This document shows, in pieces, positions 55,881 through 64,000 of a stretch of 64,000 nt of DNA. A program made the position numbers and the translations under genes. How positions within the stretch are numbered: position 1 is the stretch's first letter; the number at the start of each line of letters is the position of its first letter. Location of the stretch: contig NZ_SPSB01000001.1 of the NCBI RefSeq assembly GCF_004571135.1, positions 558,001 to 622,000 of the forward strand. Reading direction: 5' to 3'. Source of the stretch: Algoriphagus kandeliae (GTDB taxonomy: Bacteria > Bacteroidota > Bacteroidia > Cytophagales > Cyclobacteriaceae). A model generated the notes under the pieces. That model was not told the origin of the DNA and did no database searches. It was given only the letters and a program-made list of their open reading frames with translations.

Positions 55881-55924
55881 AAAAGGTATAAATATCCAAC
55901 ACTTAATTTAGTGACAATCGTCAC
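55881..55924 (-). promoter_or_regulatory. Promoter and Crp/Fnr-type operator of the SQR gene
   Basis: The palindrome GTGAC-AATC-GTCAC lies at 55911-55924. On the minus strand TACCTTTT (55888-55881), one base off TAnnTTTG, begins 36 bp downstream of it. The start site would be near 55874, 15 nt before the ATG. Confidence 0.6.
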
Positions 55925-56000
55925 CTTTTCCCATGACTTGTGGTTTTTCATTTTGAAATTATTCTAAGAATTGACTGATTATGGGGAGATTAGTTGTTGT

Positions 56001-56014
56001 GTGATATAAGTCAC
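56001..56014 (+). promoter_or_regulatory. Crp/Fnr-type operator upstream of the regulator gene
   Basis: GTGAT-ATAA-GTCAC is a 14-bp palindrome with one mismatch and the same shape as those at 55911, 57811 and 59812. It may serve autoregulation; a -7-like TATTTTTG lies at 56050-56057. Confidence 0.5.
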
Positions 56015-56073
56015 ATTACAAAAAATGCCTTAATTTTAGTCTAGAATTATATTTTTGTCGACGAAGTATCTTT

Positions 56074-56772
56074 TTGAATCCTAACCCAAAAAATTGGAAA
56101 ACCAAAATTTTAAAAATGACAGCTGAAGAACTTAAAACCTTCCTTCCGGAATTTACAGACCCTCGACTTCTTGAGACTTTAATAGAAAAGGGGCAAGTCA
56201 TGAAATTGGAGCCCGGAAAAGTATTGATGGAACCTGGAAAATTTGTCAAAATGGTTCCTATTGTACTGGAGGGATCTATTAAAGTCATGCGAATGGATGA
56301 GGATGGGAAGGAGTTATTCCTTTATTATTTGGATGCTGGTGAAACATGCGCTTTATCCTTGACTTGTTGTTCGGCAGCTAGACCAAGTGAAATAAAAGCT
56401 GTAGTGGAAGAACCGACTACCATAATTGGGATTCCAGTTGCACTTCATGAGCAGTTAACCGATGAGTTCAAACAATGGAAGGATTTTGTATCTGAAACGT
56501 ATCAAAGTCGTTTTCATGAAATGTTGATTGCATTGGATGCCGTGGCATTCAAACGAATGGATGAGCGTTTGATGGGCTACATAGTAACCAAAATGAAGCA
56601 GCACAAGACTAATGAACTAAATACAACCCATCAGGAGATAGCTAATGAACTGGGGACGTCGAGAGAAGTGATTTCCCGACTGTTAAAGCAGTTGGAAAAG
56701 AAAAAATGGATCGAATTAGGTCGAAATGTGATTTACATTCGCGATGATTTTGAAGAATTGATCAGTAAATAA
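56074..56772 (+). CDS. Crp/Fnr-family transcriptional regulator with CxxxxxCC motif
   Basis: The 232-residue protein has a cyclic-nucleotide-binding-type sensor fold (KVLMEPGKFVKMVPIVLEGS) and a C-terminal HTH_Crp (THQEIANELGTSREVISRLL). The sensor includes GETCALSLTCCSA (Cys 92, 98, 99), which could react with sulfide, persulfide or oxidants. A start at the later ATG 56116 (MTAEEL) would give 218 residues and is also possible. It is divergent from the SQR gene, and similar palindromes lie upstream of SQR, TauE and rhodanese, so it probably controls them. The signal is inferred. Confidence 0.88.
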   Translation: MNPNPKNWKTKILKMTAEELKTFLPEFTDPRLLETLIEKGQVMKLEPGKVLMEPGKFVKMVPIVLEGSIKVMRMDEDGKELFLYYLDAGETCALSLTCCSAARPSEIKAVVEEPTTIIGIPVALHEQLTDEFKQWKDFVSETYQSRFHEMLIALDAVAFKRMDERLMGYIVTKMKQHKTNELNTTHQEIANELGTSREVISRLLKQLEKKKWIELGRNVIYIRDDFEELISK

Positions 56773-56773
56773 G

Positions 56774-57574
56774 CTAGATCATAACCAAAAGAGGTGTTTT
56801 AGCCTTGTATGCCATTTCAATAGAAGTGCCTTTTCGAAGCAGTTGATCCCAAAGGTTTTTTTGAGAATGACACATCGTAAGCATGCTATCGGTGTGGCTA
56901 TTTACATATTCCTGAATTCCGTGCGTGACATCATGGTCGCTTCGAGAATGTATGGTTGGAATATATCCTAACCGATTATCTAGGTACTTTTCTAAACCTA
57001 AAAGCGCTAATTTTTCTACAAAATTCTGTTCCTTGATCACATGGATGATTTGTATGTCCATATTCCAGACTTTTGACCAGTTTGCTACTTTTTCTATTAA
57101 TTCCTCTTCATGATCTGCTAATTCCAAAGCCAAACTGATTTTTCTGGTATTCGAAGTGTTTGCTTCTTCAGGAACTAACAGAACTGGAATGGAGGACTCT
57201 TTTAAGACATTGACAGCCGTGGAGCCAACCAATACTTTTTTTATTCCACTGATTCCATGTGTTCCCATGATGATTAAATCAACTCCTTTTTCCTCAGCCA
57301 GTTTCGCAAGTTGAATAGAAGGAGTTCCCTCCAAAATTTCAGCATGAAATTCTGCATTTGGAGAATTATATTCGAGGATAAGTTCTCCCATATGTTTTCG
57401 TGCACTCGCATGCAACCCTTCAATAGCAATCGCTGCCTGGGATGCAAAATCATACACCATTTCAACTACATGGCATAGAATGAAGGTGTTTTCGCTATCC
57501 TGAAAAATACCTAATGCAAATTCAAGCGCCTTTTTTGAGTTTTCGGAAAAATCCAATGGAATCAGAATCTTCAT
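56774..57574 (-). CDS. Universal stress protein with degenerate second domain
   Basis: The 266-residue protein has two Usp units. The first has the intact ATP loop (GTHGISGIKKVLVGSTAVNV); the second (CHSQKNLWDQLLRKGTSIEM) lacks the glycine-rich loop. It lies between the Crp/Fnr regulator and the TauE gene, convergent with the former. It may belong to the same stress or sulfur response, but no shared operator was found close to its start. Confidence 0.9.
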   Translation of the reverse strand: MKILIPLDFSENSKKALEFALGIFQDSENTFILCHVVEMVYDFASQAAIAIEGLHASARKHMGELILEYNSPNAEFHAEILEGTPSIQLAKLAEEKGVDLIIMGTHGISGIKKVLVGSTAVNVLKESSIPVLLVPEEANTSNTRKISLALELADHEEELIEKVANWSKVWNMDIQIIHVIKEQNFVEKLALLGLEKYLDNRLGYIPTIHSRSDHDVTHGIQEYVNSHTDSMLTMCHSQKNLWDQLLRKGTSIEMAYKAKTPLLVMI

Positions 57575-57880
57575 CTTCGTCTAATTTTTTTCAATATAAG
57601 AATGAAAGCTTTCGATAAACATGAGAAAAATCAACTGAGAATGAGATATTCCCTAATCCTTAGGCCTTGTTTTATTCAGATTTTTAAAGTGAATATTTGA
57701 CTAGTTGGTCCGGATCTCTATCGGTAAATAAGCGTGCTACGGAATAAAAGTGTATTTCTGTTGACGCTCCAGTTGATTCGAAATTTCTAAAAGTAGTGGC
57801 GAAGGGTAATGTAACTTTTGTTACTGCTGCCCATCGATGGCTAGCCTTACTTTTGTTCTTAAATTGAAAACTCGAAATCT
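57575..57880. other. 306-bp divergent intergenic region
   Basis: It separates the universal stress gene and the TauE gene. Only the TauE promoter and operator (57811-57855) are recognised in it; no strong promoter match was found on the minus strand. Confidence 0.6.
57811..57855 (+). promoter_or_regulatory. Promoter and Crp/Fnr-type operator of the TauE gene
   Basis: The perfect palindrome GTAAC-TTTT-GTTAC (57811-57824) is followed by the -7 element TACTTTTG (57848-57855). The two start points are 37 bp apart. With transcription near 57861 the operator centre is at about -43, the place used by class II activators. Confidence 0.65.
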
Positions 57881-58690
57881 ATGGACATTATTATTGTTTT
57901 GGGATATTTAGCCGCTATTCTTATTGGAGTAAGTCTAGGACTTATTGGAGGCGGTGGATCGATTTTGACTGTGCCTGTACTGGTATACATTCTTCATATC
58001 GATCCGGTTTTGGCTACAGCCTATTCGCTATTTGTTGTAGGTACTACCTCTTTGGTAGGGGCCGGAAACTACATGCGACAAGGATTGGTGGATTATAAAA
58101 CAGCAGTTGTTTTTGCAATTCCATCCTTTATTGCCGTTTTCTTAACCAGAAAATTCCTAGTGCCTTGGCTACCTGATCCTTTGTTTTCTGTTGGGGAAAT
58201 GGAGATTACCAAGAATGTGGGAATCATGGTTTTCTTTGCGATCATCATGCTAGCAGCGTCTTATTCCATGATTAAAGGAAAGAAGAAAGATGGCAGTGAA
58301 GAAGTAGAAAGCGAAGTAAAATTTAACATTCCGATGATTGCCTTAGAAGGATCTGTTGTAGGAGTTATCACCGGTATAGTCGGTGCAGGTGGTGGATTCT
58401 TGATTATCCCCGCATTAGTTCTATTGGCTAGGCTTCCTATGAAACTTGCTGTTGGTACTTCTTTGTTAATCATTGCTGCCAAATCCTTGATTGGATTCTT
58501 GGGAGACTTAGGTAACCAAACCATTGATTGGAAAATGCTGTTGATATTTACCGGACTATCTGTAGTCGGGATCTTTATTGGTAGCACCCTATCCAAAAAG
58601 ATCAACGACAAAGTCTTGAAGAAAGGCTTTGGATGGTTTGTCTTGGTGATGGGAATTTATATCATTGGTAAAGAATTACTGAGCTTATAA
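57881..58690 (+). CDS. TauE/SafE-family anion exporter
   Basis: The 269-residue inner-membrane protein has about eight helices with the family's first block GLIGGGGSILTVPVLVYIL and a second, inverted one, GVITGIVGAGGGFLIIPALV. Members export sulfite, sulfonates or related anions. The neighbours (sulfide oxidation enzyme, rhodanese) suggest sulfite or thiosulfate. The fatty-acid-hydroxylase-like gene starts 5 bp downstream, so they are co-transcribed. Confidence 0.9.
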   Translation: MDIIIVLGYLAAILIGVSLGLIGGGGSILTVPVLVYILHIDPVLATAYSLFVVGTTSLVGAGNYMRQGLVDYKTAVVFAIPSFIAVFLTRKFLVPWLPDPLFSVGEMEITKNVGIMVFFAIIMLAASYSMIKGKKKDGSEEVESEVKFNIPMIALEGSVVGVITGIVGAGGGFLIIPALVLLARLPMKLAVGTSLLIIAAKSLIGFLGDLGNQTIDWKMLLIFTGLSVVGIFIGSTLSKKINDKVLKKGFGWFVLVMGIYIIGKELLSL

Positions 58691-58695
58691 TAGGA

Positions 58696-59574
58696 ATGTT
58701 GGAAAAGTATTTCAAAATTTTTCTTGACGGGTATTACGGATATTGGAATTATTTAAAAAGCGAAATTCTCTATCCATCCTGGCACAATTACTTCTATTGG
58801 TTAGTTGGCCTTTCCCTGGTGGTTTGGCTTCTAGAAATAGTTTTCCCATGGCGCAAAAACCAGCCAATTTTCCGAAAGGATTTTTGGCTGGATGCCTTTT
58901 ACATGTTTTTCAACTTCTTCCTCTTCTCACTCATCGTTTACAATTCTTTGAGTAATGTGGTGGTTGAGGCTTTTAATGATTTCTTGGGTCTATTTGGCGT
59001 TACTAATCTTGTAGCCATTGAGGTGGCGACTTGGCCAACTTGGGCTCAGTTTTTATTGATGTTTTTGGTAGCCGACTTTATCCAATGGAACACCCATAGA
59101 CTATTGCATCATGTGCCTTGGTTGTGGGAATTCCATAAAGTGCACCATTCAGTGGAGCAAATGGGTTTTGCGGCCCACCTACGATATCATTGGATGGAGA
59201 CAATAGTATATAAATCCATTCAATACATCCCACTTGCAATGATTGGCTTTGGTCTAGATGATTTCTTCATTTTGCACATATTCACTATTGCCATTGGCCA
59301 TTTGAATCACGCCAATGTGAAGATTTCTTATGGACCTTTTAAATACATCTTGAATAATCCCATCATGCATTTGTGGCACCATGCCAAACACCTTCCAGAA
59401 GGTAGCCATGGTGTGAATTTTGGGATCTCTTTGAGTTTATGGGATTATTTATTTGGAACCGCATACATACCGAATGAAGGCAGAGACGAACCTCTAGGCT
59501 TCGAAAAAATTGAAGAGTTTCCAAAGACCTTCTGGTCTCAAATCACTTATCCATGGCTACGAAAGAAGAAATAA
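58696..59574 (+). CDS. Sterol desaturase/fatty acid hydroxylase-family protein
   Basis: The 292-residue integral membrane protein carries the di-iron histidine clusters HRLLHH, HKVHHS and LWHHAKH between hydrophobic helices. The family hydroxylates or desaturates lipids. It is co-transcribed with the TauE gene (5 bp gap) and overlaps the next small gene by 22 bp. Why a lipid-modifying enzyme should be in a sulfur operon is not clear; it may act on quinones, hopanoids or sulfolipids. Confidence 0.88.
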   Translation: MLEKYFKIFLDGYYGYWNYLKSEILYPSWHNYFYWLVGLSLVVWLLEIVFPWRKNQPIFRKDFWLDAFYMFFNFFLFSLIVYNSLSNVVVEAFNDFLGLFGVTNLVAIEVATWPTWAQFLLMFLVADFIQWNTHRLLHHVPWLWEFHKVHHSVEQMGFAAHLRYHWMETIVYKSIQYIPLAMIGFGLDDFFILHIFTIAIGHLNHANVKISYGPFKYILNNPIMHLWHHAKHLPEGSHGVNFGISLSLWDYLFGTAYIPNEGRDEPLGFEKIEEFPKTFWSQITYPWLRKKK

Positions 59575-59807
59575 AACAGCCAAACCCTTTAAACAACTGG
59601 GGAACGGTCATTATTCTAACAATGACCTTGGGTTTAATGCCTTTTTTTCCAGAACCCCACTTCTTCGGAAAAGTACGCTGGGTGATGGGAGGAGCAGTTG
59701 GAATGAAATTGATTGATTGGGGAGATTTGATTTTACATGGGTTTCCTTGGGTGCTTTTGGCTCGTTTGAGCGTTATCACTCTACGGAAAAAATTTGCGAA
59801 AGCCTGA
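59553..59807 (+). CDS. Small membrane protein, 84 aa
   Basis: The protein starts inside the end of the hydroxylase-like gene (22-bp overlap) and has a hydrophobic segment (VIILTMTLGLMPFF) and a second at the C-terminus (GFPWVLLARLSVI). No family was recognised. The tight overlap, matched strand and membrane character suggest it is a subunit or partner of the hydroxylase-like protein. Confidence 0.6.
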   Translation: MATKEEIKQPNPLNNWGTVIILTMTLGLMPFFPEPHFFGKVRWVMGGAVGMKLIDWGDLILHGFPWVLLARLSVITLRKKFAKA

Positions 59808-59811
59808 CTAT

Positions 59812-59856
59812 GTGATTTTAATTACTGCAAGGGCCTACTAGTATAAGGTAATTTTG
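59812..59856 (+). promoter_or_regulatory. Promoter and Crp/Fnr-type operator of the rhodanese gene
   Basis: GTGAT-TTTA-ATTAC (59812-59825), a weaker copy of the palindrome, is followed by the -7 element TAATTTTG (59849-59856). The two start points are 37 bp apart, the same spacing as at the TauE promoter. Confidence 0.55.
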
Positions 59857-59886
59857 TAGCAGTTCTTAAAATTGAAATTTACAACC

Positions 59887-60222
59887 ATGTTTGACTTCTT
59901 TAAATCAAAACCTAAAAATTATGAAGACATCTCTGTGGGAGAATTCCACGATTTGATGCTTCAAAAAGACACCGTAATTCTAGATGTACGTACTCCAGGT
60001 GAGTTTTCCTCAGGTAAACTTCGAGGAGCAAGAAACATCGATATCATGTCTCGAAACTTCGTAGACCAAATTAAAAACCTTCCAAAGGATAAAACTTATT
60101 TGGTGTATTGTCGAAGTGGAAACCGTAGTGGACAGGCCTGTGAAATTATGGCGGATATGGGTTTCACTAATTTAAAAAATATGGCTCGCGGAATCATGAG
60201 CTGGCCATTTGAAGTGGTATAA
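59887..60222 (+). CDS. Rhodanese-like sulfurtransferase
   Basis: The single-domain rhodanese moves sulfane sulfur to an acceptor. The active-site loop reads YLVYCRSGNRSGQA, with the catalytic Cys, after LDVRTPGEFSSGKLRGA. An upstream ATG at 59872 would lie only about 10 nt after the predicted start of transcription, so I prefer ATG at 59887 (111 residues). Its own promoter carries the palindrome, which connects it to the SQR gene as a likely acceptor for SQR-made sulfur. Confidence 0.92.
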   Translation: MFDFFKSKPKNYEDISVGEFHDLMLQKDTVILDVRTPGEFSSGKLRGARNIDIMSRNFVDQIKNLPKDKTYLVYCRSGNRSGQACEIMADMGFTNLKNMARGIMSWPFEVV

Positions 60223-60252
60223 AAAAAAGCGGGTTGAGGCCCGCTTTTTTTT
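60222..60252. terminator. Bidirectional terminator between rhodanese and TIGR03643 genes
   Basis: AAAAAAGCGGG (60223-60233) and CCCGCTTTTTT (60240-60250) form a perfect 11-bp stem with a 6-nt loop, with A- and T-runs on both sides. Confidence 0.88.
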
Positions 60253-60535
60253 ATCGTTTTGATATTTTGTTATCGCTGATTGAACGTTGTCGGCTGCATT
60301 TAAATCGGGAAGAAATTCCCTCAGATTTTTTGGAGTGTTTGGTCGCTCTTCCTTGCACTCGAGCTCTCCACATTCGGAAACTACTTGCTTTCATGTGTTT
60401 TCGCATCAATGAAATCACCTCTGATTCATTTAACCCAAACTGATTTTCGATGGCTTCAAATGGCGTCCGGTCTTCCCAAGCCATTTCGATGACGCGATCT
60501 ATATCTTCCTCTGAAATCATAGATATTTTCTTCAT
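60251..60535 (-). CDS. TIGR03643-family protein
   Basis: The 94-residue protein fits the TIGR03643 family: [20 protein letters not shown], then [19 protein letters not shown] and [13 protein letters not shown], a helical fold that resembles a helix-turn-helix. I chose ATG at 60535 (MKKISM), because a longer frame would run into the photolyase start region. The gene is divergent from the photolyase with a 33-bp gap. The family often occurs beside photolyase genes; its role is unknown. Confidence 0.88.
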   Translation of the reverse strand: MKKISMISEEDIDRVIEMAWEDRTPFEAIENQFGLNESEVISLMRKHMKASSFRMWRARVQGRATKHSKKSEGISSRFKCSRQRSISDNKISKR

Positions 60536-60568
60536 GTACTGAAAACCATCTTTCAGCCGAGTGGTTTT

Positions 60569-62044
60569 ATGTCTGTGCAAAAAATTTCAATTGTTTGGTT
60601 GAAAAGAGACCTACGTCTCCATGATCATCCTCCTTTGTGGCATGCAGCTAAGGCCGGTTATCCTGTTTTAATTTTTTATGTGTTTGAACCCTCCCTCATT
60701 TCAGCTCCCCAAAGTGATGAAAGGCATTGGCGATTTGTATGGGAAAGTCTAGAAGATTTAAATAATCAACTGCTTCTTTATCAGGCTTCTGTAGAAATTT
60801 TTTATGCGGAGGTTATAGAAATTTTAAAAAAAATAGCTGAAGATTTTCAGATTCAGGCTGTTTATTCTCATTTGGAAACTGGGATAGGAATCACTTTTGA
60901 AAGAGATAAAATGGTTTCCAAATTTCTAAAGGAAAGAAATATTGATTGGTTTGAATATTCCCAACAGGGAGTTCAAAGGGGTAGAAAAAACCGGAAGGGT
61001 TGGAGAGAGGGTTGGTTCGCTTATGCAAAGGCTCCTATTCGCGAAGTGGATTTGAATAAAGTTCAATTTTTCTCCTTATCGAAAGATTTTCTTTCAGGAA
61101 TTCAACAAATACCTATTCCCGATTCTTGGAAATCCTCTAATCCAAAAATGCAAAAAGGAGGGGAGCGAATGGGATGGCGCTACCTTAGAAGTTTTTTAGA
61201 TGATCGAGTAAAGAACTATAATCGACATATCAGTAAACCTGAATTGAGTCGAACAGGATGCAGTAGGCTTTCCCCTTATTTAGCCTGGGGATGTTTATCA
61301 ATCAGGCAAGTATTTCAAGCTTCTGAAATCAAAAAGAAAGAAGGTAAAAACATCCGAAACTTCACCAATTTTCAATCGCGATTGAGATGGCATTGTCATT
61401 TCATTCAAAAATTCGAAATGGAATGTCGTATGGAATATGAGCCAATTAATCGGGGCTTTTTAGGAAATGAGCAAGCAGCTGATTTTAGGTTGATCCATGC
61501 TTGGGAACAAGGCCAAACAGGAATTCCTTTGGTTGATGCCTGTATGCGATGTTTGATCCAAACTGGTTATCTCAATTTTCGGATGCGAGCAATGTTGGTT
61601 TCATTTTTAACCCATCATTTGAATCAAAATTGGAAATATGGTGCAGACCATTTGGCAAGGGTATTTTTGGATTTTGAGCCGGGGATCCATTATCCTCAGA
61701 TTCAGATGCAAGCTGGTGTGACGGGCATTAATACCGTTCGAATTTATAATCCTGTGAAGCAATCACAAGATCATGACCCGGAAGGGATTTTTATTAAAAA
61801 GTGGGTTCCTGAACTGGGAAAATTGCCAGCAAATTTAATTCATGAGCCTTGGAAAATTCCGCCTTTGGAAATGCAAAGTTTGGGTTTTCAATTAGGTAAA
61901 GATTATCCATTTCCGATTGTGGATTTGGAGAAAGCAGCGAAAGAGGCAAGAGATCGTGTCTGGGGAGCGCAAAAGCTTCCTCAAGTCAAAATTGAGGCAG
62001 AGCGAATTTTAAGAAAACACACCTTACCAAATCGATGGGCTTGA
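60569..62044 (+). CDS. Photolyase/cryptochrome-family flavoprotein
   Basis: The 491-residue protein has the N-terminal antenna fold ([20 protein letters not shown]) and a C-terminal FAD domain ([20 protein letters not shown], then [20 protein letters not shown] and [18 protein letters not shown]). It repairs UV lesions with blue light or senses light; sequence alone does not separate these. DUF2256 follows 1 bp later and TIGR03643 lies divergently, a cluster often seen with this branch. Confidence 0.9.
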   Translation: MSVQKISIVWLKRDLRLHDHPPLWHAAKAGYPVLIFYVFEPSLISAPQSDERHWRFVWESLEDLNNQLLLYQASVEIFYAEVIEILKKIAEDFQIQAVYSHLETGIGITFERDKMVSKFLKERNIDWFEYSQQGVQRGRKNRKGWREGWFAYAKAPIREVDLNKVQFFSLSKDFLSGIQQIPIPDSWKSSNPKMQKGGERMGWRYLRSFLDDRVKNYNRHISKPELSRTGCSRLSPYLAWGCLSIRQVFQASEIKKKEGKNIRNFTNFQSRLRWHCHFIQKFEMECRMEYEPINRGFLGNEQAADFRLIHAWEQGQTGIPLVDACMRCLIQTGYLNFRMRAMLVSFLTHHLNQNWKYGADHLARVFLDFEPGIHYPQIQMQAGVTGINTVRIYNPVKQSQDHDPEGIFIKKWVPELGKLPANLIHEPWKIPPLEMQSLGFQLGKDYPFPIVDLEKAAKEARDRVWGAQKLPQVKIEAERILRKHTLPNRWA

Positions 62045-62045
62045 T

Positions 62046-62189
62046 ATGAAAAAACAATTTTTACCTCAAAAAATCTGTCCAGTTTGTAATAGGCCTTTTT
62101 CTTGGAGAAAGAAATGGGAGAAAAATTGGGATCAGGTCAAATATTGTTCAAAGAGGTGCTCTGGTGAGGCGAAGAAATCTCACCGATAA
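62046..62189 (+). CDS. DUF2256 zinc-ribbon-like small protein
   Basis: A 47-residue protein with CPVC near residue 11 and YCSKRC near 33, plus [18 protein letters not shown], matches DUF2256, a small Cys4 protein. It starts 1 bp after the photolyase stop. Proteins this small are often missed. Its stop overlaps the convergent membrane protein gene by 10 bp. Confidence 0.88.
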   Translation: MKKQFLPQKICPVCNRPFSWRKKWEKNWDQVKYCSKRCSGEAKKSHR

Positions 62190-62827
62190 ACCATCGCGTA
62201 CCAGGATATCCAAATCAGTAGAGGAAGAAAATAGGAAAGCAAAATCACCCAAATGGATTCCTTTATACTTCTTCTACTGATGGTATGAAAACCTAAAACC
62301 CAAACTGCCCCATACAGGAGTTCAAAGAAATTGATACTTCCAAATGGGTATCTGAACCTTTCTTCCACCTGGTCATACCCAATAAAGCTTAATAGTGATA
62401 AGGGCCTATTTTCCTGTATTTCCAAATAGGTGACAGAGCTACTTGGATTTAAATAAATCAAAAACCGAAGTAATTCCGGAATTAGGAATATGATTTCTGC
62501 AACCAAAGCAAATTTCCAGAGCTCTTTGTAAGGAACTTTATATCCCAGAGCAAAGGCTCCTAACCAAATTAAAAATGAGACCACAGTAAATTTCCAAAGG
62601 AGAGCGAAAGGTGTCCAGATATATTCAAGCGTATTGAAGATGTAGAAAAAAGTAAAAGCACCTGTATTCTTTAAATTTTGTGAATCTGGAATTGCTTCGA
62701 CAATCAGTGTGTTGGTAAGAAAGCGAACTAAAATGAATAATAGGACCAAGAGTAAAAAATAAAGTCGTTTATCAAAATCAAGAAGCTCTTGGATTCGTTT
62801 GGATAAAGGGCTTAGTGTTGGTGCCAT
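62180..62827 (-). CDS. Hypothetical membrane protein, 215 aa
   Basis: About five hydrophobic helices are visible (for example [16 protein letters not shown] and [20 protein letters not shown]), with a polar loop between the third and fourth. No family was recognised. It is convergent with DUF2256 and divergent from the TPR gene, so it has its own promoter. Function is unknown. Confidence 0.65.
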   Translation of the reverse strand: MAPTLSPLSKRIQELLDFDKRLYFLLLVLLFILVRFLTNTLIVEAIPDSQNLKNTGAFTFFYIFNTLEYIWTPFALLWKFTVVSFLIWLGAFALGYKVPYKELWKFALVAEIIFLIPELLRFLIYLNPSSSVTYLEIQENRPLSLLSFIGYDQVEERFRYPFGSINFFELLYGAVWVLGFHTISRRSIKESIWVILLSYFLPLLIWISWYAMVYR

Positions 62828-62886
62828 AGGATTAAGGAATGCGGAAATATAGCATATTTATCAGTTTTAGGGGTAATTTTGCAGGC

Positions 62887-64000
62887 ATGAGGGGAAAGAT
62901 TCAGGTTTTTCTTTGGCTTGTCCTTTTTGGATTAGCTCATTTAGGTGAGGGTAGGGTAGCTTTTGCCCAATCGCCACCGGTGGATAGTCTGATTGAGACT
63001 AAAGTTTCTCCTTATTTATTGTTGGACAGAGGACTTCAGTATAGGATTACCAAGTCCATCAATAGCATGTACAATTTTGATTTTGAAACTGCTGAGCGAG
63101 ATTTTCGAGTAATTGCCTATCAATATCCGGAGCACCCACTTCCAGAGTTTTTAATGGCTTTGGCTTACTGGTGGAGAATTGAAGTGGATGTCACCAATGA
63201 AAAGTACGATGATATTTTCCTGAACTACCTAGATCGCGCAAATGAAAAGGCTGAACGGCTTTACGATCAGGACCCAACGAATAAAGAGGCAGCATTCTTT
63301 TTGGCAGCTGGATATGGGTTTAAAGGAAGATTGCTAGCTGAAAGAAAAAGCTGGACAAAAGCAGCTTGGGCAGGGAAAAATGCTTTGAAATACATGGAGC
63401 TAAGTCGTGGTGAGGAAGAATTCAATCCTGAATTGCTCTTAGGTGATGCCTTGTTCAATTATTTCGCAGAATGGATTCCAGAGAATTATCCTTTGCTTAA
63501 ACCAGTCTTGGCTTTATTTCCAAAAGGAGATAAAGTCTTGGGTTTGCAGCAGCTGGAACAGGTTGCCAGCAATGCTTTTTATACCCGTATTGAAGCCATG
63601 TATTTTTTATTCAGGCTGTATGCTTCTGAGGAAAAGAAACCCTATGAGGCTCTTCGCATTTCTTCCTATCTGCATGAAAAATTTCCCAATAATCCCTATT
63701 TCCACCGTTCTTATGCAAGGCATTTGTATACTGTTGGTCGCTGGATGGAAGCAGTAGAAGAGTCAGAAGAAATTCTCAAGCGGATAGATGAAGGTTGGGT
63801 AGGGTATGAATCAAACAGTGGTAGACATGCTGCCTTTTATTTGGGGCAGTTTGAAGAAAAAATTGGAAATCGGGAAAAAGCCAAGTATTACTATTTGAAG
63901 ACTGTTTCTTACGGAGAAGAGTCCGAATCTCAAGAGAGTGGCTACTATCTTCATGCTTTGGTTCAGTTAGGGCAAATCGCATTGGAAGAAAACCAAAATA
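62887..64000 (+). CDS. Secreted TPR-like protein, truncated by window end
   Basis: An open frame of 371 codons starts at ATG 62887 and runs off the end without a stop. It has a signal peptide (WLVLFGLAHLGEGRVAFAQ) and helical repeats with a TPR-like pattern (YNFDFETAERDFRVIAYQYP, then KIGNREKAKYYYLKTVSY). No enzyme motif is visible. It is probably a periplasmic protein of unknown function. The true C-terminus lies outside the window. Confidence 0.75.
   Translation, partial: MRGKIQVFLWLVLFGLAHLGEGRVAFAQSPPVDSLIETKVSPYLLLDRGLQYRITKSINSMYNFDFETAERDFRVIAYQYPEHPLPEFLMALAYWWRIEVDVTNEKYDDIFLNYLDRANEKAERLYDQDPTNKEAAFFLAAGYGFKGRLLAERKSWTKAAWAGKNALKYMELSRGEEEFNPELLLGDALFNYFAEWIPENYPLLKPVLALFPKGDKVLGLQQLEQVASNAFYTRIEAMYFLFRLYASEEKKPYEALRISSYLHEKFPNNPYFHRSYARHLYTVGRWMEAVEESEEILKRIDEGWVGYESNSGRHAAFYLGQFEEKIGNREKAKYYYLKTVSYGEESESQESGYYLHALVQLGQIALEENQN

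Noticed and set aside
59510..59779. Alternative frames over the 84-residue membrane protein
   Set aside because: The frame 59553-59807 continues the operon with a 22-bp overlap and has membrane helices; the others do not.

Overview
The window looks like a chromosomal segment of a Bacteroidota bacterium, most likely order Cytophagales and close to Algoriphagus (Cyclobacteriaceae). This is inferred from the TonB-dependent receptor/DUF4249 pair, the Bat aerotolerance genes, the split metH, M56 peptidases carrying TonB C-terminal domains, and promoters of the TAnnTTTG type. No rRNA, tRNA, CRISPR array or transposase was recognised.

Region 1 (1-11.3 kb) is an accessory defence island. It opens with five minus-strand genes, four of them of no recognised family plus a truncated phospholipase-D-like protein. 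The first gene of this set has a perfect 11-bp inverted repeat over its start codon. Next is a compact restriction-modification operon: cytosine-5 methyltransferase, a B3-domain restriction enzyme, an unknown protein, a McrB-like GTPase and a McrC-like DUF2357 nuclease. A Vsr-type mismatch endonuclease gene converges on it. The arrangement recalls the BsuMI and LlaJI systems.

Region 2 (11.3-16 kb) holds smc followed by 1.1 kb of intergenic DNA made of three kinds of repeats: a string of mini-hairpins, a 70-bp repeat in two copies, and three tandem copies of a 110-bp unit.

Region 3 (16-41 kb) is mostly housekeeping: a large multi-PAS hybrid histidine kinase, an outer-membrane-like protein, a SAM riboswitch controlling split metH plus metF, an HMG-CoA-lyase-like gene, dprA, rsmE, deaD, a queuosine-precursor transporter, rnz, a STAS protein, purC, a thiolase and part of a Bat operon.

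Region 4 (41-54 kb) has a TonB-dependent receptor with DUF4249, a BlaI/M56 signalling pair with TonB_C proteins, a DUF1080 protein, a zinc metallopeptidase, a universal stress protein, a structured RNA candidate of about 209 nt with 6S-like features, a polysaccharide flippase, and feoA-feoB with a 38-residue FeoB-associated protein.

Region 5 (54.6-60.2 kb) looks like a sulfide/sulfur module: a type II sulfide:quinone oxidoreductase, a Crp/Fnr regulator with a CxxxxxCC motif, universal stress protein, TauE/SafE exporter, fatty-acid-hydroxylase-like protein and rhodanese. Matching GTrAy-N4-rTyAC palindromes sit 36-37 bp upstream of the -7 element of three of these promoters, which suggests one regulon.

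Region 6 (60.2-64 kb) is a photolyase cluster (TIGR03643, photolyase/cryptochrome, DUF2256) followed by a membrane protein and a TPR protein that runs off the end.
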